The notes under the pieces: generated by a model
Database searches by the model: none
The model's input: only the letters and a program-made list of their open reading frames with translations
Told to the model about the DNA's origin: nothing
From: Schleiferiaceae bacterium
Lineage (GTDB): Bacteria; Bacteroidota; Bacteroidia; Flavobacteriales; Schleiferiaceae
Length of the DNA: 12,978 bases
Reading direction: 5' to 3'
Assembly (NCBI GenBank): GCA_030831045.1
Contig: JAURMB010000057.1
Span: 1 to 12,978, forward strand
Shown here: one piece after another, positions 6,002 to 12,978 of the stretch
Numbering within the stretch: position 1 is the stretch's first letter
Layout of the letters: every line of letters begins with the position of its first letter
Made by a program: the position numbers and the translations under genes

Positions 6002-6984
6002 AGCATATCCTTGAGGCGGTCAAGTCCTTGCCCGGTGACGCTGCTGAACGTGGTCAAGGGCAGGTCTTTGGGCAATTTGGGCTGCACGTCGGCAAGCAAC
6101 TGGCCGAGCAGCTCCTCGTCGAGCATGTCGGTTTTGGAGATTGCCAGCACCCGGCGCTTGGTCAGCAGTTCGGGGTTGAAGCGCTCCAACTCGCCCAGCA
6201 GCACGTGGTACTGTTCCACGACGTCGGGGGCGTCGCACGGAACCAAAAAGAGCAGCAGGGCGTTGCGCTCGATGTGCTTGAGAAAGCGGTGTCCGAGTCC
6301 GCGGCCTTCGGCAGCCCCTTCGATTAGGCCCGGAATGTCGGCCATGACGAACGAGGTGTAGTCGCGGTGGGCCACCACACCCAGGTTGGGCACCAGGGTG
6401 GTAAAGGGGTAGTCTGCGATTTCGGGCTTGGCCGCACTCACGGCGCTGAGCAGCGTGGATTTGCCCGCGTTGGGAAAGCCCACGAGGCCCACATCAGCCA
6501 GTACCTTGAGCTCGAGCAGGAACCAGCCTTCGCGTCCCTCCTCGCCGGGTTGCGCGAATTCGGGGGCTTGGTTTACCGAATTTTTGAAAAAGGCATTGCC
6601 GCGTCCGCCGCGCCCCCCCGGCAAAAAGACCTTGCGCTCGCCGGGCTGAGTGAGTTCGCACAGGAGCTCGCCGGTTTCGGCGTCTTTGACGACGGTTCCG
6701 AGCGGAACCTGAAGCACGATGTCTTCGCCGCTGGCGCCAATGCGCAGGTTGCGGTTGCCGTTTTCGCCCGGATCGGCCTTGATGTGCTTGCGGTACTTGA
6801 GGTGGATCAGCGTCCACATTTGCGGATTGGCCTCGAGAATAATGTGGCCGCCGCGACCGCCGTCACCGCCGTCGGGTCCGCCTTTGGGAAGGCCCTTGGC
6901 GCGAAAGAAGTGCCGGCTCCCGCCGCCGCCGTGGCCCGACTGCAGGAAGACCTTGACGTAGTCAATGAAGTTAGAATCGGCCAC
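5971..6984 (-). CDS. obg: GTPase Obg (CgtA), 50S ribosome assembly
   Basis: This essential cytosolic GTPase associates with the 50S ribosomal subunit and links its maturation to cell state. The 337 residues divide into the glycine-rich Obg fold (about 1-160, with GGPDGGDGGRGG at 35-46) and the G domain (about 161-337). G1 is GFPNAGKST (169-177), G2 has Thr195/196, G3 is DIPG (216-219), G4 is SKTD (283-286) and G5 is SSV (314-316). G4 has Ser in place of the canonical Asn of NKxD. There is no C-terminal extension such as the E. coli protein has. The start is GTG at 6984-6982, picked because the family begins M-x-(E/D)-SNF; it lies 11 bases after the adk stop, so cotranscription is likely. Confidence 0.96.
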   Translation of the reverse strand: MADSNFIDYVKVFLQSGHGGGGSRHFFRAKGLPKGGPDGGDGGRGGHIILEANPQMWTLIHLKYRKHIKADPGENGNRNLRIGASGEDIVLQVPLGTVVKDAETGELLCELTQPGERKVFLPGGRGGRGNAFFKNSVNQAPEFAQPGEEGREGWFLLELKVLADVGLVGFPNAGKSTLLSAVSAAKPEIADYPFTTLVPNLGVVAHRDYTSFVMADIPGLIEGAAEGRGLGHRFLKHIERNALLLFLVPCDAPDVVEQYHVLLGELERFNPELLTKRRVLAISKTDMLDEELLGQLLADVQPKLPKDLPLTTFSSVTGQGLDRLKDMLWDSLNRSID

Positions 6985-6995
6985 AGCGTCGGGTT

Positions 6996-7568
6996 TTAAA
7001 GAGATTGAATCAGGCTGCGAAGCTGGGCCGTAATGGACTCAATGCTTCCCACGCCGTTGAGCGCCCGGTACTTGCCTTGAGCCTCATAGTAGGACTGAAC
7101 CGGCGCGGTCTCGCGGTTGTACACGTCGAGGCGCTGGCGAATGACTTCTTCGTTGGCGTCGTCGGCGCGGCCCGAAGTTGCACCCCGCTCCAAGAGGCGC
7201 TTGACCAGTTCTTCGTCGTCGACCTCGAGGCCGATCATCGCGGTAACGCTCGAATCCGCGTTCTGCAGCATTTCGTCGAGGGCCGCCGCCTGGGCCGAGG
7301 TGCGCGGAAAGCCGTCAAAGATGAAGCCCGCCGCCCCTGGATGCTTGGACCACTCGTCCTGCAGCATGGCAATCGTAACGTCGTCGGGCACCAGCTGTCC
7401 TTGGTCCATGAAGGACTTGGCCCAGCGGCCTAACTCCGTGGCCTCACGGATGTTGCGGCGAAAAATGTCGCCGGTTGACAGGTGAACCAAGGCAAATTCG
7501 TCGACGAGCAGCGCGCTTTGCGTGCCTTTGCCCGCTCCCGGAGGACCAAAAAGTACAATGTTTTTCAT
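6996..7568 (-). CDS. adk: Adenylate kinase, short (zinc-free LID) form
   Basis: It catalyses ATP + AMP to 2 ADP in the cytosol. The 190 residues carry the P-loop GPPGAGKGT (8-16), the AMP-site STGD (31-34), DGFPRT (85-90) and the arginine-bearing LID RGATSGRADD (128-137), then RLDVYNRETAPV (146-157). The LID is the short form without the Cys4 zinc insertion. The start ATG at 7568 gives the standard MKNIVLFGPPGAGKGT opening. The gene leads the adk-obg-PAP2-crcB run, transcribed from the divergent promoter region shared with the mannose-1-phosphate guanylyltransferase gene. adk followed by obg is an order I recall from other Bacteroidota. Confidence 0.96.
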   Translation of the reverse strand: MKNIVLFGPPGAGKGTQSALLVDEFALVHLSTGDIFRRNIREATELGRWAKSFMDQGQLVPDDVTIAMLQDEWSKHPGAAGFIFDGFPRTSAQAAALDEMLQNADSSVTAMIGLEVDDEELVKRLLERGATSGRADDANEEVIRQRLDVYNRETAPVQSYYEAQGKYRALNGVGSIESITAQLRSLIQSL

Positions 7569-7605
7569 CGAATGCTGCGTAAATGACCGAAAACAGCCAA
7601 GGCGG

Positions 7606-7613
7606 CAAAGGTA
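7606..7613 (-). promoter_or_regulatory. -7 element for the adk operon
   Basis: On the - strand this reads TACCTTTG followed by CCGCC, an exact TAnnTTTG match 37 bases before the adk ATG. No good -33 TTG is visible at the expected spacing. It lies 18 bases from, and back-to-back with, the element serving the + strand gene at 7659. Confidence 0.55.
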
Positions 7614-7631
7614 CGACCTTGAGGACTTCCC

Positions 7632-7639
7632 TACCTTTG
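7632..7639 (+). promoter_or_regulatory. -7 element for the mannose-1-P guanylyltransferase gene
   Basis: TACCTTTG followed by CGCC matches the Bacteroidota -7 consensus and ends 19 bases before the ATG at 7659. A TTG at 7619-7621 is too close to be a normal -33 element. Confidence 0.55.
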
Positions 7640-7658
7640 CGCCCTAACCCCTCGGGCT

Positions 7659-8744
7659 ATGGAACACAACTATGCCGTAATCATGGCGGGTGGAGTCGGT
7701 TCGCGCTTTTGGCCAACCTCAACTTCGCGCAAACCCAAGCAGTTTCTGGACATTTTAGGAACCGGCGAAACGCTTCTTCAGCAAACGTTTCGGCGTATGA
7801 AAACGGTAGTTCCTGCGGACCACATTTATGTGGTAACGCACGCGGACTATGCCGAGGCCTGCTTGGAACAGCTACCCGAACTCGATCGGCCGCGAATTCT
7901 TGCCGAGCCGGCGCGGCGCAACACGGCTCCGTGCGTAGCCTATGCGGGATTTGTGCTGAAAAAGAGAGATCCGCTGGCCAATTTTGTAGTGACGCCCGCC
8001 GACCATTTGGTCACCCACGAGGCGGAATTCACGGCGCGGCTGCGCTCCGCACTCGAAACCACGTCGGCCCACAACGTGCTGATGACGCTGGGCATGAACC
8101 CTACCCGGCCCGAAACGGGGTACGGCTACATCCAGTTCCGCCCCGAAACCTCGGAGTACGCCAGCGACGTGCACCCGGTTAAAACGTTTACCGAAAAGCC
8201 CAACCGCGAAATGGCCGAGCAGTTTATAGCCACCGGCGAATTTTTGTGGAACGCGGGCATTTTTGTGTGGAACGCCAATGCGATCCTCAGCGCGTTCGAA
8301 AAGCACATGCCTGAAATGTATGCGAGCTTCAACGCGGGATGGTCGCACTACGGGACGCCAAGCGAAGCCCAATTTATCGGCTCGATGTACGGCGAATGCC
8401 CGAACGAATCAATTGACTACGGCATTTTAGAGAAGGCCAAGCAAGTCCTGGTAATGCCTGCGGAATTCGGTTGGTCTGACCTCGGAAGCTGGGGCGCCGT
8501 GCACGAACAGCGTTCCGCAGACGCCCACGGAAACACCGGAATCGGCCCACAGGTGCTGTCGTACGATGCAAGCGGAAACACCTACCTGATTCCCGATGAC
8601 ATGGTGGCGGTGGTCGACGGACTCCACGACTACATCGTGATTGTCAGCGAAAACCGGTTGCTTGTGTGCCCGCGAAGCAAGGAGCAAGAAATCAAGCAGT
8701 TTGTCAACGACGTGAAAATGCGCCGCGGCGAAGACTACGTGTAA
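7659..8744 (+). CDS. manC: Mannose-1-phosphate guanylyltransferase, single-domain
   Basis: This cytosolic enzyme makes GDP-mannose from GTP and mannose-1-phosphate, feeding GDP-mannose/GDP-fucose into surface polysaccharides and glycoproteins. The nucleotidyltransferase signature AGGVGSRFWPTS spans 10-21, KPKQF is 25-29, EPARRNTAPC is 83-92 and PADH is 113-116. Further along are GYGYIQ, FTEKP, FLWNAGIFVW, SIDYGILEK and GWSDLGSW, all typical of the family. At 361 residues it lacks the C-terminal phosphomannose isomerase domain of the bifunctional ~470-residue enzymes; this short form is usual in Bacteroidota. It stands alone as a transcription unit between a divergent promoter and a strong terminator, so it is not embedded in a polysaccharide cluster here. 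Confidence 0.94.
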   Translation: MEHNYAVIMAGGVGSRFWPTSTSRKPKQFLDILGTGETLLQQTFRRMKTVVPADHIYVVTHADYAEACLEQLPELDRPRILAEPARRNTAPCVAYAGFVLKKRDPLANFVVTPADHLVTHEAEFTARLRSALETTSAHNVLMTLGMNPTRPETGYGYIQFRPETSEYASDVHPVKTFTEKPNREMAEQFIATGEFLWNAGIFVWNANAILSAFEKHMPEMYASFNAGWSHYGTPSEAQFIGSMYGECPNESIDYGILEKAKQVLVMPAEFGWSDLGSWGAVHEQRSADAHGNTGIGPQVLSYDASGNTYLIPDDMVAVVDGLHDYIVIVSENRLLVCPRSKEQEIKQFVNDVKMRRGEDYV

Positions 8745-8765
8745 GCAATCGCTTGGATTTAGGAC

Positions 8766-8794
8766 AAAAAAAGGCGCCCCGGGGCGCCTTTTTT
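8766..8794. terminator. Bidirectional rho-independent terminator
   Basis: A perfect palindrome centred between 8780 and 8781 (GGCGCCCC/GGGGCGCC) is flanked by seven A on the left and six T on the right. It therefore gives a hairpin plus T-run on both strands. It should end the guanylyltransferase transcript (+) and the transcript of the small membrane protein (-). With almost no loop, the innermost pairs must open to form it. Confidence 0.9.
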
Positions 8795-8813
8795 GTAGGT
8801 GGTGGGTGATCGT

Positions 8814-8975
8814 CTAGCGCTTGGCGCCCTCGAGCCACTTGTAGATTCGCTCAGGCATTACGCGCTCCAGACCCAGTAGGGTAAGCCAATAGCCCACGAA
8901 CAGGGCAAGAAACACCAGCATACTGAATCCCGTGAGGATGATCATAATGGCGAGGAGGAATCCGAGAAATTTCAT
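8814..8975 (-). CDS. Small membrane protein, 53 residues, unknown function
   Basis: I do not recognise a family. From ATG 8975 the product starts MKFLGFLLAIMIILTGFSML and is hydrophobic over about 3-37, enough for one long or two short membrane helices, then ends in a charged tail (ERVMPERIYKWLEGAKR). A longer reading frame to 9131 exists, but its extra N-terminus is not membrane-like and would cross the promoter region of the fumarase gene, so I prefer 8975. Support for a real gene comes from a -7 promoter match 40 bases upstream on the same strand and the bidirectional terminator 20 bases past the stop. It lies divergent from fumarase; nothing suggests a shared job. Confidence 0.65.
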   Translation of the reverse strand: MKFLGFLLAIMIILTGFSMLVFLALFVGYWLTLLGLERVMPERIYKWLEGAKR

Positions 8976-9015
8976 GGTGCGCTTCGTTGAAGGGTGCAAA
9001 TAATTCGTACTGGGG

Positions 9016-9023
9016 CAAAGATA
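9016..9023 (-). promoter_or_regulatory. -7 element for the 53-residue membrane protein
   Basis: On the - strand it reads TATCTTTG followed by CCCC, a TAnnTTTG match 40 bases before the ATG at 8975. No -33 TTG is found at the usual distance (the nearest candidate, CAA at 9051-9053, is 27 bases away). Confidence 0.5.
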
Positions 9024-9061
9024 GGCAACGGCACGGAAATCTATGCGCCTCAAGTCGGGCG

Positions 9062-9069
9062 TAATTTTG
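9062..9069 (+). promoter_or_regulatory. -7 element for fumC
   Basis: TAATTTTG matches the -7 consensus and ends four bases before the fumC ATG at 9074, the same spacing as at the gene starting at 98. No clear -33 element is seen. Transcription would begin at or almost at the start codon. Confidence 0.55.
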
Positions 9070-9073
9070 TGCC

Positions 9074-10471
9074 ATGAGCACACAAACCCGCATTGAACGC
9101 GACACGATGGGCGAAGTCCACGTGCCCGCATCAGCCTACTGGGGCGCCCAAACGGAGCGCTCGCGCACCAACTTCAAAATTGGCCCTGAAGGCAGCATGC
9201 CTCACGAGATCATTCGAGCCTTCGCCTACTTGAAAAAGGCGGCGGCGCTCACCAACCGCGATCTGGGCGTGCTGTCTGCCGAAAAGGCTGCGCTGATTGG
9301 CACGGTCTGCGACGAAATCCTAACGGGTCAGCTCGACGGGGAGTTTCCGCTCGTGATTTGGCAAACCGGTTCGGGCACGCAAAGCAACATGAACGTCAAC
9401 GAAGTCATCGCCTACCGCGGCCATGTTTTAAGTGGCGGGTCGCTGCTCGACGAACGCAAGGTGCTCCACCCCAACGACGACGTCAACAAATCGCAGTCGT
9501 CCAACGACACATTTCCGACCGCGATGCACATTGCGGCCTACCAGCGCACGGTGGAAACGACGCTTCCGGGCTTGCGCCACTTGCGCAACGCGCTCGATGC
9601 CAAGGCTCAAGCGTTTAAAAACGTAGTCAAAACGGGGCGCACGCACTTTATGGACGCGACACCGCTCACCTTGGGCCAGGAGTTCAGCGGGTACGTGCAG
9701 CAGCTCGACAACGGCATTCGGGCCATCGAAAACGCCCTTGTCATGGTGTCGGAACTGGCGTTGGGCGGAACGGCCGTCGGCACCGGCCTCAACACCCCCA
9801 AAGGGTACGACGTGGCCGTTGCCGCGCGCATTGCCGAGTTAACCGGATTGCCGTTCAAAACGGCGCCCAACAAATTCGAGGCCCTCGCCGCCCACGACGC
9901 TATGGTGGAACTGAGCGGAGCCCTTAAGCGCGTCGCGGTGTCGCTGATGAAAATCGGCAACGACATTCGCATGCTTTCGTCCGGTCCGCGCTCGGGAATT
10001 GGCGAAATTGTGATTCCCGACAACGAACCCGGTTCCAGCATCATGCCCGGCAAGGTCAACCCCACGCAACCCGAAGCCCTGACCATGGTCGCGGCTCAGG
10101 TGATCGGCAACGACGTGGCTGTTTCGATTGGTGGTGCCACAGGGCACTTTGAACTCAACGTGTTCAAGCCGCTCATTGCGGCCAACGTGCTCCAAAGCGC
10201 CCGCCTGATTGGTGACGCCTGCGTTTCGTTCACCGACAAGTGCGCCGCGGGCATCGAACCCAACTACGCGGTGATCCAGCGCCACCTCGAGAATTCGTTG
10301 ATGCTGGTGACCTCCCTCAATACCCACATTGGGTACGACAAGGCCGCCAAAATTGCCAAAACGGCCCACGCCGAAGGAAGCACCCTCAAGGAGGCCGCCC
10401 TCAAATTGGGGTACGTGACCGCCGAAGAGTTTGACGCTTGGGTGCGCCCCGAAGACATGGTGGGGCACTAA
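9074..10471 (+). CDS. fumC: Fumarate hydratase class II
   Basis: This cytosolic TCA-cycle enzyme hydrates fumarate to L-malate; class II enzymes are iron-free, heat-stable homotetramers. The 465 residues fit the family. It opens [13 protein letters not shown] (6-18) with [10 protein letters not shown] (21-30), then [12 protein letters not shown] (99-110), [11 protein letters not shown] (142-152) and [20 protein letters not shown] (187-206). The last motif contains His191, equivalent to the E. coli FumC catalytic-pair His188. The superfamily signature [11 protein letters not shown] (320-330) holds the probable catalytic Ser321. The [10 protein letters not shown] segment favours fumarase over aspartase. 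The gene is monocistronic, with a near-leaderless promoter and its own terminator. Confidence 0.96.
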   Translation: MSTQTRIERDTMGEVHVPASAYWGAQTERSRTNFKIGPEGSMPHEIIRAFAYLKKAAALTNRDLGVLSAEKAALIGTVCDEILTGQLDGEFPLVIWQTGSGTQSNMNVNEVIAYRGHVLSGGSLLDERKVLHPNDDVNKSQSSNDTFPTAMHIAAYQRTVETTLPGLRHLRNALDAKAQAFKNVVKTGRTHFMDATPLTLGQEFSGYVQQLDNGIRAIENALVMVSELALGGTAVGTGLNTPKGYDVAVAARIAELTGLPFKTAPNKFEALAAHDAMVELSGALKRVAVSLMKIGNDIRMLSSGPRSGIGEIVIPDNEPGSSIMPGKVNPTQPEALTMVAAQVIGNDVAVSIGGATGHFELNVFKPLIAANVLQSARLIGDACVSFTDKCAAGIEPNYAVIQRHLENSLMLVTSLNTHIGYDKAAKIAKTAHAEGSTLKEAALKLGYVTAEEFDAWVRPEDMVGH

Positions 10472-10495
10472 TTCGTCGCGCGCTCCGCACTGCAC

Positions 10496-10519
10496 GCCAC
10501 CCCGTCGGGTGGCTTTTTT
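10496..10519 (+). terminator. Rho-independent terminator of fumC
   Basis: GCCACCC (10496-10502) pairs with GGGTGGC (10507-10513) around a four-base loop, followed by six T (10514-10519). The T-run reaches the stop codon of the convergent - strand gene (10518-10520). Read on the - strand the hairpin has no trailing T-run, so it should serve fumC only. Confidence 0.88.
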
Positions 10520-12978
10520 ATTGATTGATCGTGAGGGTGCCGTGCTGATCGCCGTGGGTACCGCAGGCGCTTTGCCAGCTGAGGTGAAACACGTACACAC
10601 CAGGCGACAGCAACCGGTCGAGGTAGCGGCCGTCCCAAGCAAAGCTGGGGTCGTTGGTTTGGAACACGGCTTGGCCCCAGCGGTTGTACACCTTGAGGTA
10701 GAGCTGGTCCAGGGTCTGCGCCTCGGCCGAGCGGAGCCTCAGCAGGTCGTTGATGCCGTCGCCGTTGGGCGTGAACACGTTGGGCATGGTGAGGCTGTCG
10801 AGGTCCGCACCCAAAATGCTGTAGGTCAGGGCCACGGAATCCTTGGTCCCGCAAATCGTGTCAGCCACCACAAACCACGCGGTCTGCGTGCCGGCTCCGG
10901 CCGCGGGCCACTGCACGTTGAATCCGGGAATCACGCCACCGGCCGGAGTGCGCCAGTACGAAACCGCGGCGTTGCCGGGTATTCCGAGTCCGCGCACCGA
11001 TTGACCGTTGAGGCAAGGCGGAGCATTGACGCTGGCCCCAGGCGTGCTAAGCGCGGGACGAAACGCCGCCTCGAGGTAGCTGCTGTCGCGGCGCCCGCAC
11101 ACCACATCGTAGGCTACAAGCCATGCCGTATACGTGGCGGTCAAGGCCGTGCCGGTCCACGAGTAGGGTGGCGCGAGGGTGTCGACCGATCCGTTGCCGC
11201 CGTACAGCACTAGCCATTGCGCGCTGAGGTTGGGGCCCGGCACTAGGTTAAGCGTTCGATCGGGATCGCAGGGGTCGTACTGAAGTATGGCGTCGGCCTG
11301 AACCGCCGAACCCGGAAGCACGTGGACGCTCAAATTCGCTACCGCCTGCGTCAAGCACAGGGTGTCGTAGGCGACGATTTGAATGAGGTAGGTTCCGGGG
11401 ACGCTGTAAACGTGGCCCGGAAGCGGCAGGGGCGCAAGCGAATCCGACGAGCCGTCGCCCCAGGCGATGCTCAAAAAGTCGGTGCGGGTAGTCGTGCCGG
11501 TGAGGTAAAGGCTGTCGCCGGCGCAAATGGTGTCGACGCTCAAGTCGAGTTTGGCTGCAGCCGCTGTGAGCTCAAAGGCAATCTGGACGCCCGCCATGTT
11601 GCAGTTGCTGGCGTTGTTGGTCGCGGAATGGGCATTGGGCGGAAAAATCGGAAGGTTGTCGCTGCCGCCGCAGCCCGCGCAAATTGCCTGGTGGATCACT
11701 CCGTTGGGATCAAACCGCGAGGTTCCGCCGTCGACGTGCTCGTCGACCGGGCCGGTTCCGCCAAAGTAGGAAGCATAGGCTGCCGCCCCTTTGCGGTCGA
11801 GAACGAGGAAGTAAAAGTCTTTTCCGTCAGTGGTCGGTTGAAGCGCATCGGGTGAGGTGTAGAGCCCGGTTATGGGTCCGCCGTTCAAGCCCCCAAACCA
11901 ACCCGAAAAGTAGGCCGAACCGCAGTCGTCGACTTGCAGGGCGGTAGGCGAAATGCGCCGGTTCAGCTGGCCGTTGCCCACGTATTGGGTGCGGTAAATG
12001 CTGTCTCCGAGGGCAGAAACCCAGACGAGCAGCTGCGTCGAGTTCGGGTTCTGAAACAAGCCGGCAGTGGGCGCCAAGGGGCCTGAATACACGCCGCCTC
12101 CGGTGCACGACGTTCCGAGGCCGAGCGAGAGCAGCACCGCCCCCGAATCGCCCACCGCGGCATAAGAACCCGCCGGATTCTGCGCCGCCAAAAACCCGTA
12201 GGACGTACAAAACTGCGGCTGAAGGTAGGTTTCAGCGATGCGCTGCCCCGTAGCGAGGTCAAAAAGCCCGTAGTACGCCTGGCTTTGGGGTAGCGGGGCG
12301 GCAAAGGCGGCCGGACCCGAAAGCATGCCCATGCCTTGGGTCCACCCCGTGACGGCTAGGCGCAAACCTTGCGGGGTGGTCGTCGGAATGAGTGACGTCA
12401 AGCCGTCTAAATCGGGTCCGCCCACGTAGGTGGCCCAGCGCAGGCTGTCCAAGTTGGGGCTGAAGTGCGCAAGCAACCCATCGACGCCTCCCCCGCGGGA
12501 GGTGTCCAAGGGCCATGTGGCCATTCCGCGCGACCGCGAAGCGGTGGCAATCCAAACGCCCTGGGCACTCACCCACACGTCGCCACGCGCCGGATCGCCG
12601 TAGTGCGGAAGGCTCTGGTCCTGAATTCCGTCAAAACCAAGGCGCCCGTAGTAGGTCGAGGCTTTGAGCGCAGACCCGGTCGAGTCCAAGCGGACCAAGG
12701 TCAAGTCTGTCGCCGACGAGTACACTACCCCGCCCCCATTTTGGCTTCCGGCGCCCGTGTTCACGGCCATGCTCGTGTCGTACCCCGTTGCCGTTACCGG
12801 AAAATTCTGCGAAGTGGTAATGCCTTTGACCACGAGGTCCCCGTTGGGGGCCACCCTTAAGGAATGCGGCTGCTCCTGCCCGGATCCGCCCAAATAGGTC
12901 GCCGAGATGATTCCGGTTCCGGTTGGGTTAAAGAGCATGAAAACCATGTCGACTCCGCCCCCGCCAAAGTTGGGCTGA
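10518..12978 (-). CDS. Beta-propeller/PKD surface protein with type B T9SS domain (5' end off window)
   Basis: This is the C-terminal 819 residues of a larger secreted protein. The frame stays open to the window edge, and the ten codons before the first in-window ATG (12947) read as propeller sequence (NFGGGGVD), so that ATG is probably not the start and the signal peptide is missing. Counting from that Met: propeller-like repeats with a TYxGG-type motif near 17, 98, 173, 240, 321 and 392 (about 1-455), resembling SBBP repeats; a PKD-like domain around 466-546 (AWGDGSSD at 495); two further beta-sandwich-like, cysteine-containing segments (547-630 and 631-712); and the gliding-motility C-terminal domain (about 716-809) with VFTPNGDGINDLL and YNRWGQAVFQ. 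It is expected to be exported by type IX secretion; ligand unknown. Confidence 0.9.
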   Translation of the reverse strand, partial: QPNFGGGGVDMVFMLFNPTGTGIISATYLGGSGQEQPHSLRVAPNGDLVVKGITTSQNFPVTATGYDTSMAVNTGAGSQNGGGVVYSSATDLTLVRLDSTGSALKASTYYGRLGFDGIQDQSLPHYGDPARGDVWVSAQGVWIATASRSRGMATWPLDTSRGGGVDGLLAHFSPNLDSLRWATYVGGPDLDGLTSLIPTTTPQGLRLAVTGWTQGMGMLSGPAAFAAPLPQSQAYYGLFDLATGQRIAETYLQPQFCTSYGFLAAQNPAGSYAAVGDSGAVLLSLGLGTSCTGGGVYSGPLAPTAGLFQNPNSTQLLVWVSALGDSIYRTQYVGNGQLNRRISPTALQVDDCGSAYFSGWFGGLNGGPITGLYTSPDALQPTTDGKDFYFLVLDRKGAAAYASYFGGTGPVDEHVDGGTSRFDPNGVIHQAICAGCGGSDNLPIFPPNAHSATNNASNCNMAGVQIAFELTAAAAKLDLSVDTICAGDSLYLTGTTTRTDFLSIAWGDGSSDSLAPLPLPGHVYSVPGTYLIQIVAYDTLCLTQAVANLSVHVLPGSAVQADAILQYDPCDPDRTLNLVPGPNLSAQWLVLYGGNGSVDTLAPPYSWTGTALTATYTAWLVAYDVVCGRRDSSYLEAAFRPALSTPGASVNAPPCLNGQSVRGLGIPGNAAVSYWRTPAGGVIPGFNVQWPAAGAGTQTAWFVVADTICGTKDSVALTYSILGADLDSLTMPNVFTPNGDGINDLLRLRSAEAQTLDQLYLKVYNRWGQAVFQTNDPSFAWDGRYLDRLLSPGVYVFHLSWQSACGTHGDQHGTLTINQ

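Noticed and set aside
6367..6999. A 210-residue open frame on the + strand antisense to obg
   Set aside because: obg is certain, and this frame has low-complexity Ala/Gly/Val content typical of a shadow frame.
7569..7658. Possible riboswitch or structured leader between adk and manC
   Set aside because: The gap is only 90 bases and is accounted for by two promoter elements; no conserved RNA fold was recognisable by eye.
8976..9131. N-terminal extension of the 53-residue membrane protein
   Set aside because: It crosses the promoter region and fumC start, and lacks membrane or domain character.
9839..10642. Long open frame on the - strand covering the end of fumC, and a 260-residue + strand frame at 10431-11213
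   Set aside because: Both run antisense through secure genes and across the fumC terminator, with no recognisable motifs.
1..12978. Defence system, prophage, insertion sequence, CRISPR array, tRNA or rRNA
   Set aside because: No transposase, integrase, repeat-spacer pattern, inverted terminal repeats or cloverleaf sequence was found; every stretch is assigned to housekeeping or surface-protein genes or short promoter/terminator gaps.

Overview
The window looks like chromosomal DNA from a GC-rich member of the Bacteroidota, probably a Flavobacteriales-type lineage; I cannot place it more precisely. Three things point there. Two large secreted proteins end in the gliding-motility-associated (type B, type IX secretion) C-terminal domain. 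Six genes are preceded by a match to the Bacteroidota -7 promoter element TAnnTTTG, with no convincing Shine-Dalgarno sequences. A class II HMG-CoA reductase sits next to a GHMP kinase of the kind seen beside mevalonate-pathway genes in flavobacteria. There is no sign of phage, insertion sequence, CRISPR, tRNA or rRNA. Coding density is very high: no gap between genes reaches 100 bases.

Layout, left to right. Bases 1-97 hold a terminator from an off-window gene and a promoter. A coupled pair of small proteins follows (98-705, + strand): a zinc-ribbon protein with one membrane anchor, then a 110-residue membrane protein. Next comes a tightly overlapped + strand operon (734-5105): HMG-CoA reductase, a GYDIA-type GHMP kinase, and a 731-residue secreted PKD-domain protein. 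It runs tail-to-tail, with a 15-bp coding overlap, into a - strand operon (7568 down to 5091) of adenylate kinase, the ribosome-assembly GTPase Obg, a PAP2 lipid phosphatase and the fluoride channel CrcB. A divergent promoter region separates adk from + strand mannose-1-phosphate guanylyltransferase (7659-8744). A perfect-palindrome bidirectional terminator, a 53-residue membrane protein (- strand) and a second divergent promoter region lead to class II fumarase (9074-10471). The right end is a long - strand gene cut by the window edge: a beta-propeller, PKD and type B sorting-domain secreted protein.

Functionally this is mostly housekeeping: nucleotide homeostasis, ribosome assembly, the TCA cycle, GDP-mannose for surface glycans and isoprenoid precursors. 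Mixed in are two large cell-surface or secreted proteins. I found no convincing new biological system. The best leads are the probable leaderless transcripts (promoter element ending 4 nt before the ATG in two genes), the fused translation of mevalonate enzymes with a secreted adhesin-like protein, the unassigned reaction of the GHMP kinase, and the unnamed small membrane proteins.
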